Source: Lachnospiraceae bacterium (GTDB taxonomy: Bacteria; Bacillota; Clostridia; Lachnospirales; Lachnospiraceae). Taken from it: DNA of 64,000 nucleotides. Both the position numbers and the translations under genes were made by a program. The stretch is taken from positions 2,976,001-3,040,000 of the forward strand of contig AP025576.1 in NCBI GenBank assembly GCA_022845955.1. Reading direction: 5' to 3'. Below are positions 26,975 through 34,309 of this stretch, piece after piece. Numbering within the stretch: position 1 is the first letter of the stretch; each line of letters opens with the position of its first letter. The notes below the pieces were generated by a model that searched no databases, was not told where the DNA came from, and saw only the letters and a program-made list of their open reading frames with translations.

Positions 26975-27820
26975 ATGCAGGAAAAAAAAGATAACGGCAT
27001 AAGCACGATTTTAAAAGGTTTGTGTGTGGGAGGGACCATGCTGGTACCGGGATGCAGCGGCGGAAGCATGGCTATGATTCTGGGCGTTTACGACAGGCTG
27101 GTTTCCTCAGTCAGCTCATTTATGAAGCATAAGAAAGAAAGCCTCTGCTTTCTGACGCTGTTTAGTCTGGGCGGAGGCCTTGGTATGTTACTTTTTGCAA
27201 GACCCATGCTCAGCCTGATGGAACGGTTTGAAATGCCTATGCTCTACTTTTTTATCGGGGCGGTTGCAGGAAGCGTTCCCATGATACTGAAAAAAGCAAG
27301 CTGGGAAAAGGGGGGCCTGGGAAAGCTTCTGTTCTTTTTGGTGGGAGCGGCGGTAGTGGGACTTTTTGCCCTTCTTCCCGCGGATACCTTTCAGGCGGAT
27401 ATGAGCGCCGGCCTGACCTCTTACCTGCTTCTCATACTTGCGGGAGTGATAGCGGCCATCGCCCTTGTACTGCCGGGAATCAGCGTTTCCTATATGCTTC
27501 TTCTCATGGGAATGTATGATACGGTCATGAAAGCTATCACACAGCTCCATTTACCCTACCTGATTCCCATCGGGCTTGGCCTTGCCCTGGGAGTGGTGGC
27601 GACGACCAAGCTGCTGGAAGGGGCGATGGAAAAATTCCCCGGTCCTGCTTATCTGTGTATCCTTGGATTTATGGCCGCTTCCATGGCCCAGGTGTTTCCC
27701 GGCCTTCCCACAGGAAGCGAATGGCTTGTATGCCTGCTGATGCTCGCCGCCGGATTCTTTCTCATCCGTTTCCTGGCGGAAGGGGAAATCAGGAAGTCCC
27801 TTCAGACAGCTTCCCGCTGA
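26975..27820 (+). CDS. popT: DUF368 family membrane protein (PopT-like undecaprenyl-phosphate translocase)
   Basis: A polytopic membrane protein of 281 residues with about eight helices. The family signature LCVGGTMLVPGCSGGSMAMI (near the N-terminus) and the mirrored VLPGISVSYMLLLMGMYD (about 165-182) mark DUF368. Members have been identified as PopT, which returns undecaprenyl phosphate across the membrane for cell-wall synthesis. ATG 26975 has GGAGGA just before it; ATG 26939, overlapping trkA, is possible and adds 12 residues. The gene runs into the convergent apbE gene, overlapping its end by 32 bases. The substrate assignment here rests on family only. Confidence 0.8.
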   Translation: MQEKKDNGISTILKGLCVGGTMLVPGCSGGSMAMILGVYDRLVSSVSSFMKHKKESLCFLTLFSLGGGLGMLLFARPMLSLMERFEMPMLYFFIGAVAGSVPMILKKASWEKGGLGKLLFFLVGAAVVGLFALLPADTFQADMSAGLTSYLLLILAGVIAAIALVLPGISVSYMLLLMGMYDTVMKAITQLHLPYLIPIGLGLALGVVATTKLLEGAMEKFPGPAYLCILGFMAASMAQVFPGLPTGSEWLVCLLMLAAGFFLIRFLAEGEIRKSLQTASR

Positions 27821-28868
27821 GACCGCTGCTGGGATGGAGCTGGTAATCTTCCGTAATAAAAACCGCTTCCGTGCCAGGGATTGCTTCTATCAGCTCCATA
27901 CCCTCCGTCAGCCCCAGGACAAAACAGGTGGTGCTCAGGGCATCCCCTTCCATGGAGGAGCCGGAGAGTATGGTAACGCCAAGAAGTCCGTTTTCCACAG
28001 GATACCCGGTTTTGGTGTCCAGGATATGATGATATAGTCTGCCGCCCTGCCGGAAATACCGTTCGTAGACCCCGGAGGACACCAGGGAACGATCGGAAAG
28101 GGAAAGGGCGGCGATAGCTTTTCCCTGTTCATCAAAGGGCTTCTGCATGCCTATCGTAAAGGCGGAACCGTCCGGCTTATTTCCCAGGGCAAGCACGTTG
28201 CCCCCCAGATTGATCAGGGCACTTTTTACCCCTTTTTCCAGTAAAAGCTCCTTCACTTTATCGGCGATATATCCTTTGGCAATAAAACCCAAATCGATCT
28301 GCGATAAAGGATCGGCAAGGGAAACCGTATTATTTTCAATATGAATATTCTCATAAGTAATATGAGGGAGAACAGATTGGATATCGGCATCAGCCGGTAT
28401 CTTTTTTGGTTGCAGGACGGATCCGCCGGAGGAAACTTCCGTTTCCTGCGCGTCTTCGTTTCCTGCCTGCCCGCTGAAGTTCCAAAGGTCGTCCAGCAAA
28501 GCTACGGTGGGATCGATCCTTCCCCCGCTTAACCGGGCATAATAACAGGCCTGTTCCAGAAGATAAACGGTTTCCCCGGACACCGTTACCGGCTCGCCCT
28601 GGCTGTGGTTGATGCGATAGATATCGCTTCCCTCCAGCGTACGGCTAAACAGCTTTTCATAGGTTTCACAGAGAGAAAAACAATCCTCCATATAACCCGC
28701 ATCCTCAGCACGGTAAACCGTAATAGATATCACCGTATTAAAATAAAACCCGGTCTTGGTCTGCGGCTCCCTTATCTGTCCGCAGCCGGTTAAAAAAACG
28801 TCTGAAAGCAGAAAAAACAAAATAAGGAAGGAACATGCTGTTTTATGTCGTATCATGCGATGCTTCAT
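27789..28868 (-). CDS. apbE: FAD:protein FMN transferase (lipoprotein)
   Basis: Attaches FMN covalently to threonine residues of RnfG and RnfD-type proteins outside the membrane. The 359-residue protein starts with a lipoprotein signal peptide whose lipobox is LTGC (cysteine near 29). The ApbE signatures DLGFIAKGYIADKV (about 195-208), SALINLGGNVLALG (about 215-228) and the C-terminal DALSTTCFVLG (about 312-322, with the metal-binding Asp and Thr) are present. Two Rnf subunits with the target motif lie 8 kb away on the other strand. It overlaps the DUF368 gene tail to tail by 32 bases. Confidence 0.92.
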   Translation of the reverse strand: MKHRMIRHKTACSFLILFFLLSDVFLTGCGQIREPQTKTGFYFNTVISITVYRAEDAGYMEDCFSLCETYEKLFSRTLEGSDIYRINHSQGEPVTVSGETVYLLEQACYYARLSGGRIDPTVALLDDLWNFSGQAGNEDAQETEVSSGGSVLQPKKIPADADIQSVLPHITYENIHIENNTVSLADPLSQIDLGFIAKGYIADKVKELLLEKGVKSALINLGGNVLALGNKPDGSAFTIGMQKPFDEQGKAIAALSLSDRSLVSSGVYERYFRQGGRLYHHILDTKTGYPVENGLLGVTILSGSSMEGDALSTTCFVLGLTEGMELIEAIPGTEAVFITEDYQLHPSSGLSGKLSEGTS

Positions 28869-29063
28869 TGAGAACCTCTTTTTCCTGTGGAATAAAATAA
28901 GGATGTCCTGGAAATGGCGTAATTCCGGGCATTTTCCTCATGACGCTTATTATAACATGTTTTCATAAGAGGGACAAATCCTTCGTTAACCTGAAAACTT
29001 GTCTGAAAACAGATATATTTTGCGTACCCACTGTATAAAATATGAATATACTATTGAATAAGT

Positions 29064-29089
29064 ATTACAAAATGATTACGTTTTGTAAT
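29064..29089. promoter_or_regulatory. Perfect inverted repeat in 317-base gap
   Basis: ATTACAAAA (29064-29072) and TTTTGTAAT (29081-29089) are exact inverted copies around TGATTACG. No T-run follows, so an operator upstream of the SleB-like gene is more likely than a terminator. The rest of the gap between apbE and this gene shows no other recognisable feature. Confidence 0.5.
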
Positions 29090-29185
29090 TCGGACTTCAC
29101 ATATGCGGAAACCTGTTCTGTGATTTCCCCATGTGAGACAGCCAGGTTGTAACAAAAGCAACAGAAAGGTATGGTGTATTGATAT

Positions 29186-29809
29186 ATGCAGTATAAAAAA
29201 TACGGACTGATTTTACTGGTTTCCAATTTGCTTGTTATCACGGCATGGATGTGCGCCCGTGGTGTGCAGATCAACAAAATCGTCTCCCAGGAGGCCTTCC
29301 GGGCTTCTTTTATGGAGGATATTGCCGAATACCAGGAGACAAGCTTCTGTTCCGTAGTCCCCGCCGCCGCTTCGGACCAGCGTGTCCTGGAATGCGGCGT
29401 GCTGGAAAAAAAGCCGGTATATCAATTGAGTGATACGGATTATAATGCACTGCTGAAAATAGTGGAAGCCGAAGCCGGCGGGGAAGACGAAAACGGAAAG
29501 CTGCTGGTAGCCAATGTAGTATTGAACCGGGTAAAGAGCAGTATCTTCCCCGACACGGTTACGGAGGTGGTCTACCAGAGAGAATTCGGCGTCTGCCAGT
29601 TCTCCCCGGTCAGCGACGGGAGAATCAACCGGGTAAAGGTGAGCGAGGAAACGAAAAGGGCCGTGGACAGAGCCGTATATGGAGAAGATATTTCCCAGGG
29701 CGCCTTGTACTTTGTGGCCCGTAAAGCGGTGGCCGCGGATAAAATGCAGTGGTTCGACAATCATCTCACCTGGCTTTTTGCATATGGGGGACATGAATTT
29801 TTCGGGTAG
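29186..29809 (+). CDS. SleB-like cell wall hydrolase
   Basis: A 207-residue secreted or membrane-anchored peptidoglycan hydrolase. Residues 6-23 form one hydrophobic helix, followed by a short linker. The Hydrolase_2 domain (about 85-207) has KIVEAEAGGEDENGKLLVANV, whose first glutamate matches the catalytic Glu of SleB lytic transglycosylases, then VVLNRV, FGVCQFSPVSDG and the terminal TWLFAYGGHEFFG. In this family the enzymes degrade spore cortex or remodel the wall. No YpeB partner lies next to it, so a germination role is not certain. It marks the left edge of the accessory block. Confidence 0.83.
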   Translation: MQYKKYGLILLVSNLLVITAWMCARGVQINKIVSQEAFRASFMEDIAEYQETSFCSVVPAAASDQRVLECGVLEKKPVYQLSDTDYNALLKIVEAEAGGEDENGKLLVANVVLNRVKSSIFPDTVTEVVYQREFGVCQFSPVSDGRINRVKVSEETKRAVDRAVYGEDISQGALYFVARKAVAADKMQWFDNHLTWLFAYGGHEFFG

Positions 29810-29881
29810 AGGGAACCGCAGTTCATTGACGCGCTTTTTGTGGTATCGTATAATAAGATAATATACAAAAGGAAGCGGGTG

Positions 29882-30670
29882 ATGTGTATGCAAAAACGAA
29901 AATTAAGGGATGTTAAAGAAGAATTGAATGTTGTACATGTGAGCCGCAGGGAAAGATTGGTTTCCAGATTTTCTTCCAAAGGAAATCAAATAAAATGGAG
30001 GTCTGGGGATAAATTTGTGAAGTTGAATTGTCTTGGATATGAGAATATAGCTGAGACATTGGTCTCATGGTTCCTGCATTTTACTAATATTAAGGAAGAG
30101 GATTATGTAGATTACTTTTCCTGCATGATTTATGAGGATGGAAAGCGTTTGGGTATAGGCTGCTATTCCTATGATTTTGTAAAAGAATATGAAGAGATAA
30201 CTATAAAAGATTTGTTAAATGCAGGACTTCGATCTTTTTCGATTAGTTATGATGATCTGCGGGAATTTCTTATTGATGAAATAAAGCTGGATATTAAAAA
30301 TTATATAGACCGTATTTTGTGTGTGGACTCGATTGTACGCAACGATGATCGGCACTTTGATAATATCTCTTTTTTATACAAAGATGGGGTTTATAAACCA
30401 GCTCCGATTTTTGACAATGGATCCTCTTGTATGTCAGATACTTTCAGTTATCCCTTTGAGGTTGACTTTGATATCAACTACTCAAGTATTCAGGCAAAAC
30501 CATTCCGGGCAGACTTTAAGTCTCAGATAGGATACGTAGACAGATTGATAGTGGATTATGACGGTTTTATAAACAGTATCCAATTTGACGCACAGGAGAG
30601 TATAAGGGCTTTAGAAGTAATAAAAAGAGGGCTTGCAGAAATGGAGGGTATATCATGGGAGAGAAGTTGA
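29882..30670 (+). CDS. HipA-like kinase domain protein
   Basis: A 262-residue protein with the core motifs of the HipA C-terminal kinase fold. The catalytic loop reads DSIVRNDDRHFDNISFLY (D-x4-N-x-D-R-H-x2-N) near residues 145-162, and the metal-binding segment APIFDNGSS lies near 172-180. HipA enzymes phosphorylate proteins such as GltX to halt growth; other members are unstudied. Length is well below the 440 residues of E. coli HipA, and no HipB-type repressor is adjacent. The next gene overlaps it by 16 bases and may supply the missing N-terminal subdomain. Start ATG 29882 has a GGAAG site; 29888 is also possible. Codon use is more AT-rich than upstream. Confidence 0.7.
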   Translation: MCMQKRKLRDVKEELNVVHVSRRERLVSRFSSKGNQIKWRSGDKFVKLNCLGYENIAETLVSWFLHFTNIKEEDYVDYFSCMIYEDGKRLGIGCYSYDFVKEYEEITIKDLLNAGLRSFSISYDDLREFLIDEIKLDIKNYIDRILCVDSIVRNDDRHFDNISFLYKDGVYKPAPIFDNGSSCMSDTFSYPFEVDFDINYSSIQAKPFRADFKSQIGYVDRLIVDYDGFINSIQFDAQESIRALEVIKRGLAEMEGISWERS

Positions 30671-31008
30671 TCTTTGATTTAATGTATAAGGATGAGGTTT
30701 GTTCCCATGTGGAAGTAGATTTGCGGACAAAAGAAATCGTCTGCAAGGAATATTCATCGGTTCCCCATCATGTTGTTTTTGGTAAAAGGCCTCATACAGT
30801 TGAAAATTTAAACCTGTTTTTTGAGCGCAGGTGTTTTCCGAAAGAAAGAGCAGACTGTCAGGAGCAATTAACCGCATTGGGGCTGATGCATTATAATCCA
30901 TTGGATATTGTAAAGAAAACACATGGTGCCATGTACCAGGATTATATGTGGATTCGTTTTGAAGGGGAAAATCTCTCGTATAAGGATGTTGGCCAAAAAA
31001 ATTTATAG
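30655..31008 (+). CDS. Small partner of HipA-like kinase
   Basis: A 117-residue soluble protein. It begins with a beta-hairpin-like part (LIFDLMYKDEVCSHVEVDL) and continues with FFERRCFPKERADCQEQLTA and YNPLDIVKKTHGAMYQDYMW. Segments of this kind occur beside or fused to HipA-like kinases, by memory of family patterns rather than a search. The gene overlaps the kinase gene by 16 bases and has GGAGGG 7 bases upstream, so the two are translationally coupled. It could be the kinase's N-lobe subunit, an inhibitor, or an antitoxin; the sequence does not decide. Confidence 0.6.
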   Translation: MGEKLIFDLMYKDEVCSHVEVDLRTKEIVCKEYSSVPHHVVFGKRPHTVENLNLFFERRCFPKERADCQEQLTALGLMHYNPLDIVKKTHGAMYQDYMWIRFEGENLSYKDVGQKNL

Positions 31009-31036
31009 AGGCGTTTTAAATAAAAACTATCATATC

Positions 31037-31106
31037 GTGCCATTCGAGGTCAAAAAAGTGCAGTTGAAGGACAAAAGGATTTATTTTCCAAAATTTCTGC
31101 TATGAT
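31037..31106 (+). promoter_or_regulatory. LytTR-type direct-repeat promoter, copy 1
   Basis: Two direct repeats, GTGCCATTCGAGGTCAAAA (31037-31055) and GTGCAGTTGAAGGACAAAA (31058-31076), start exactly 21 bases (two helix turns) apart. A -10 box TATGAT follows at 31101-31106, with no good -35 box. This is the layout of promoters activated by AgrA/LytTR regulators, one of which is encoded just downstream. Confidence 0.75.
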
Positions 31107-31138
31107 AATGACGAAAAGCAGATAGGAGGAAAGAAGAA

Positions 31139-31855
31139 TTGTTGAAAATAGCTTTGGTTGATGACAATACAGACTTTCTTCTGCTCCTGCGCAAAAAAGT
31201 GCATGCGTTCTTTGATGGCAGAAATGTTTTGTGCGAGGTCAGACTTTTCCCTAACCCGGAGGTTTTTTATTTTGATCTGGAAGAAGGATTTCATTACGAT
31301 ATCTGTATTCTGGACATAGAAATGCCTCAAATGAACGGCCTGGAGCTTGCAAGAAAAATCCGGGCCACTGCGCAGGCCACCTATCTGGTTTTCACTACCT
31401 CATATCTACAATATGCCGTGGAAGGGTATGAGGTAAGAGCTTTTTCCTATATCCCAAAGAATCTCCTGGAAGAGAAGCTGGATGCGGCTCTTCTGGGGAT
31501 TTTTTGTGAAATGCAGAAAAATACAGAGAAATATTATTTTGTGGAAACGAATTCCCGTTTTGAGAGAATAGAATATAAAGAGATCATTTATGTATATAAG
31601 AACAATAAGAATGCCGTTTTTGTGCTGACGGACCGGGAGGTACCGGTACGCAAGACCCTGCAGGAGGTTTATCTGCAGCTTGATGCTGAAGAGTTTATGT
31701 GCATAGAAAGAGGCTATATCGTAAATGTCCAGCATATTGTTAAAATTGAAAGCAAGGAACTCACACTCAGAAACGGAAAGAAGCTTCAAATAGGCAGAAC
31801 GCATATCAGGGAAGTGAAAGAAGCTATTCACGGATATTGGAGGGATAGAATGTGA
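31139..31855 (+). CDS. LytTR response regulator, copy 1
   Basis: A 238-residue AgrA-type response regulator. The receiver domain (about 1-125) has the acidic pair VDDNTDF (Asp8/Asp9) and the phosphoacceptor Asp59 in ILDIEMPQMNGLE. The LytTR DNA-binding domain (about 140-235) has RIEYKEIIYVYKNNKNAVF and FMCIERGYIVNVQHIVKIES. The start is TTG, with AGGAGGA 8 bases upstream; the same TTG is conserved in the second copy. It overlaps the kinase gene by four bases. It probably activates the direct-repeat promoters here. It differs from copy 2 at about 28 of 238 positions by eye, with long stretches of identical DNA at the 5' end. Confidence 0.88.
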   Translation: MLKIALVDDNTDFLLLLRKKVHAFFDGRNVLCEVRLFPNPEVFYFDLEEGFHYDICILDIEMPQMNGLELARKIRATAQATYLVFTTSYLQYAVEGYEVRAFSYIPKNLLEEKLDAALLGIFCEMQKNTEKYYFVETNSRFERIEYKEIIYVYKNNKNAVFVLTDREVPVRKTLQEVYLQLDAEEFMCIERGYIVNVQHIVKIESKELTLRNGKKLQIGRTHIREVKEAIHGYWRDRM

Positions 31856-33162
31856 TCTGGCTTAGAATAGCGCAGGGAGTGCTTTGTGCTGTTGAGGTAT
31901 GCGGATTATATTTTTTGCTTCAGATTTTCTTTGATAAAAGATGGGATAACACCTGCAGTAATATTTTATGGATGATATCCGGGGCGGTACTGTTTGGATT
32001 GATATTTTACCAAAGAGATCAGGCATCTATGTATTCGCGGTATTTTATGCTCCTGTGTATTGTCTTGTCCGGGGCGGTCACCATGTTATGGTTTCAAATA
32101 TCATGGGTAAAAACTGTCCTGGTTACTGTTTTATATTTCGAGTCCTTATACTTTTCAGATATTTTTCTTGGTTTTATCGGACAGGCTCTGTACAGTCATG
32201 ATTATTTTTTTGAGTATATCCAATTTGAATTAAGCAGTAAAAGAATCATTGTCATGCTGATCAGCAGAATGCTGTTATGCGCGGTAATATCCCTGTTTAT
32301 CAGGCACAGAGCACTCGTGAGCAGAATATTTTCCAAATACATATTGATATTTGCGGGATTTGCCTTGCTGGAATACTTTGGGTTATACTTCTGCGATCGG
32401 GTTTTTGTACCGGCCTTCGGCTTGCAGGAAAAGATTTATATTTATTTTGCATTTTTCCCTTTACTTATAACATTTACATTGATTATTATTCTTTTTTATA
32501 TTGTATATATTGAAAAAAGAAATGAAATACGGTTGGTAAACAGCCAGAACGAAATGTTGGAAAAGAATTATCATGAGATGATAACTCTCTATCAAAATCG
32601 TGATAGAATTTTTCATGATATGAAAAATCATTTATCGGTTCTTTCCATGCTGATCGCTGAGCAGGATATAAATAAGGCTGAAAATTACATCAGTAAAATA
32701 AATGAACCCATTTTGGAACTGGAACATAAGAATTTTACAGGCAATCGTATTGTTGATATCATATTGAATGATAAACTGGAAAAAGCCAGGGCAATTGGTA
32801 TTCATTTGAATATAAAAGTAGATAAACTTAATGAAGATAAAATCCAGGATATAGATTGGTGTGCGATACTGGCAAATCTTTTAGATAATGCAATAGAAGC
32901 ATGCAGCAGGGTAATAAAAAAAGAGAAATGGATTGATTTAAGTATAATGCAGAATGATTATACTACCTTTATTGAAATCAAGAATACATATGAAGATAAG
33001 ATAAAGACTTTAAATAATAAATTAGTGAGTAATAAAAATGATAAAAATCTGCACGGCATTGGAATGGAAAGCGTTCAGAATGCTGTAGAGAAATACAACG
33101 GTATATTTGATTATGGTTGGTGTGATGATATATTTACAATAAATATATCTCTATTTTATTAA
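31852..33162 (+). CDS. AgrC-like sensor histidine kinase, copy 1
   Basis: A 436-residue membrane kinase starting at GTG. The N-terminal sensor (about 1-215) has six or seven hydrophobic helices. A coiled linker (EKRNEIRLVNSQNEMLEKNY) leads to the dimerisation helix with phosphoacceptor His255 in FHDMKNHLSVL. The GHKL ATPase domain has the N box ILANLLDNAIEAC and the G box NLHGIGMESVQNAVEKYNG. This is the HPK10 class used for peptide quorum sensing (AgrC, ComD). The likely ligand is the product of the peptide gene directly downstream; that is inference. Compared with copy 2 the catalytic half is well conserved and the sensor half is much less so. Confidence 0.88.
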   Translation: MIWLRIAQGVLCAVEVCGLYFLLQIFFDKRWDNTCSNILWMISGAVLFGLIFYQRDQASMYSRYFMLLCIVLSGAVTMLWFQISWVKTVLVTVLYFESLYFSDIFLGFIGQALYSHDYFFEYIQFELSSKRIIVMLISRMLLCAVISLFIRHRALVSRIFSKYILIFAGFALLEYFGLYFCDRVFVPAFGLQEKIYIYFAFFPLLITFTLIIILFYIVYIEKRNEIRLVNSQNEMLEKNYHEMITLYQNRDRIFHDMKNHLSVLSMLIAEQDINKAENYISKINEPILELEHKNFTGNRIVDIILNDKLEKARAIGIHLNIKVDKLNEDKIQDIDWCAILANLLDNAIEACSRVIKKEKWIDLSIMQNDYTTFIEIKNTYEDKIKTLNNKLVSNKNDKNLHGIGMESVQNAVEKYNGIFDYGWCDDIFTINISLFY

Positions 33163-33176
33163 AGGAGGAGTATCAA

Positions 33177-33320
33177 ATGTTTAAGGAACGAGAACGTTTT
33201 ATGTCTAAGGCAGGAGATGTAAATTTTGAACTGATGGAAATGAGCCATGAAGAAGATTTCAATTCGGACATTCCTGTGACTACTGAAAACACACCGGTTC
33301 TTACCTTCTACTGTTGCTAA
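33177..33320 (+). CDS. lanA1: Lanthipeptide precursor, copy 1 (47 residues)
   Basis: A 47-residue peptide whose acidic leader begins MFKERERFMSKAGDVNFELM and whose C-terminus is T39-P-V-L-T43-F-Y-C46-C47. AAAGGAGGAG precedes the start by 6 bases. It shares FM-x2-AGDV-x-FE, a Glu-Glu pair, T39-P40, Ser/Thr43 and C46-C47 with the second precursor at the same positions. Two Thr and two adjacent Cys at the end would allow two (methyl)lanthionine rings made by the LanM encoded 2.5 kb downstream. No Gly-Gly cleavage site is present. It lies between its own sensor kinase and a strong terminator, so it would be highly induced with the two-component genes. Confidence 0.8.
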   Translation: MFKERERFMSKAGDVNFELMEMSHEEDFNSDIPVTTENTPVLTFYCC

Positions 33321-33324
33321 GATC

Positions 33325-33368
33325 AAAGAAAAGGCAGGATGCCCAGCCGGGCATCCTGCCTTTTCTTT
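33325..33368 (+). terminator. Intrinsic terminator after precursor 1
   Basis: A 20-bp stem AAAGAAAAGGCAGGATGCCC / GGGCATCCTGCCTTTTCTTT with loop AGCC. It closes the first RR-kinase-peptide unit. The stem is related to the one after precursor 2, with a compensated G-C to A-T change. Confidence 0.9.
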
Positions 33369-33490
33369 GGTAGTTCTGCCTATCTTTTGAGATAGCGTCG
33401 GAAAGTATAGCATACAGTTAAAAAATCAAGACTTGGAAATTTAAGGAAAATTTTATTTTTCTTCTTGGCACAATTATATTATAATTAAAA

Positions 33491-33560
33491 GTGCCGTTTG
33501 AGGTCAAAAACGTGCAGTTGGAGGACAAATGGATTAAAATTCCTTTTAACCTGATATGAT
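33491..33560 (+). promoter_or_regulatory. LytTR-type direct-repeat promoter, copy 2
   Basis: GTGCCGTTTGAGGTCAAAA (33491-33509) and GTGCAGTTGGAGGACAAA (33512-33529) start 21 bases apart, with TATGAT at 33555-33560. Repeat-to-minus-10 distance (43 bases from the second repeat start) and distance to the TTG start are the same as in copy 1, so both promoters should answer to the same type of regulator. Confidence 0.75.
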
Positions 33561-33592
33561 TGGTTCGGAAAGCAGATAGGAGTGGGAAAGAG

Positions 33593-34309
33593 TTGGTTAA
33601 AATTGCTTTGGTTGATGACGATACAGACTTTCTTTTACTCCTGCGTAAAAAAGTGCATACGTTCTTTGATGGCAAAAGCATTTTGTGCGAGGTCAGACTT
33701 TTCCCTAACCCGGAGGTTTTTTATTTTGATCTGGAAGAAGGATTTCATTACGATATCTGTTTTCTGGACATAGAAATGCCACAAATGAACGGCCTGGAAC
33801 TTGCAAAAAAGATCCGGGCGACTGCACAAACAACCTATCTGGTTTTCACTACTTCATATCTACAATATGCCGTGGAAGGATATGAAGTAAAAGCTTTTTC
33901 CTATATCCCAAAGAATCTCCTGGAAGAGAAGCTTGAGGCAACTCTTCTGGGGATTTTTTGCGAATTACAGAAGAAAGATGAAAAGTACTATTTCGTTGAA
34001 ACTAATTCACGCTTTGAGCGGATAGAATATAAAGAGATCATATATGTTTATAAAAATAATAAAAATGCCGTCTTTGTTTTAAACGATAGAGAAGTCCCGG
34101 TACGTAAAACACTTCAGGAGGTTTACGATCAGCTAGATTCGGACGAGTTTCTCTGTATAGAAAGAGGTTATATTGTAAATATAGAACATATTATCAAGCT
34201 TGAAAGCAAAGAGATTACTCTTAGAAACGGAAAAAAGCTTCAGATTGGCAGGACACATATCAGGGATGTAAAGGAAACTATCCATGGTTATTGGAGGGAT
34301 AGATTGTGA
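33593..34309 (+). CDS. LytTR response regulator, copy 2
   Basis: A 238-residue paralogue of the regulator at 31.1 kb, about 88% identical by eye. It keeps VDDDTDF, the phosphoacceptor Asp59 in FLDIEMPQMNGLE and the LytTR domain, including FLCIERGYIVNIEHIIKLES. Changes in the DNA-binding half are conservative, so both regulators probably recognise the same repeats. The TTG start aligns with that of copy 1; an upstream in-frame TTG at 33560 coincides with the -10 box and is rejected. It overlaps the second kinase gene by four bases. DNA identity with copy 1 is highest in the first half of the gene and falls towards the 3' end. Confidence 0.88.
   Translation: MVKIALVDDDTDFLLLLRKKVHTFFDGKSILCEVRLFPNPEVFYFDLEEGFHYDICFLDIEMPQMNGLELAKKIRATAQTTYLVFTTSYLQYAVEGYEVKAFSYIPKNLLEEKLEATLLGIFCELQKKDEKYYFVETNSRFERIEYKEIIYVYKNNKNAVFVLNDREVPVRKTLQEVYDQLDSDEFLCIERGYIVNIEHIIKLESKEITLRNGKKLQIGRTHIRDVKETIHGYWRDRL

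Noticed and set aside
31009..33592. Insertion sequence causing the tandem repeat
   Set aside because: The repeated DNA is explained by the duplicated regulator, kinase and promoter; no transposase or terminal inverted repeats were found.
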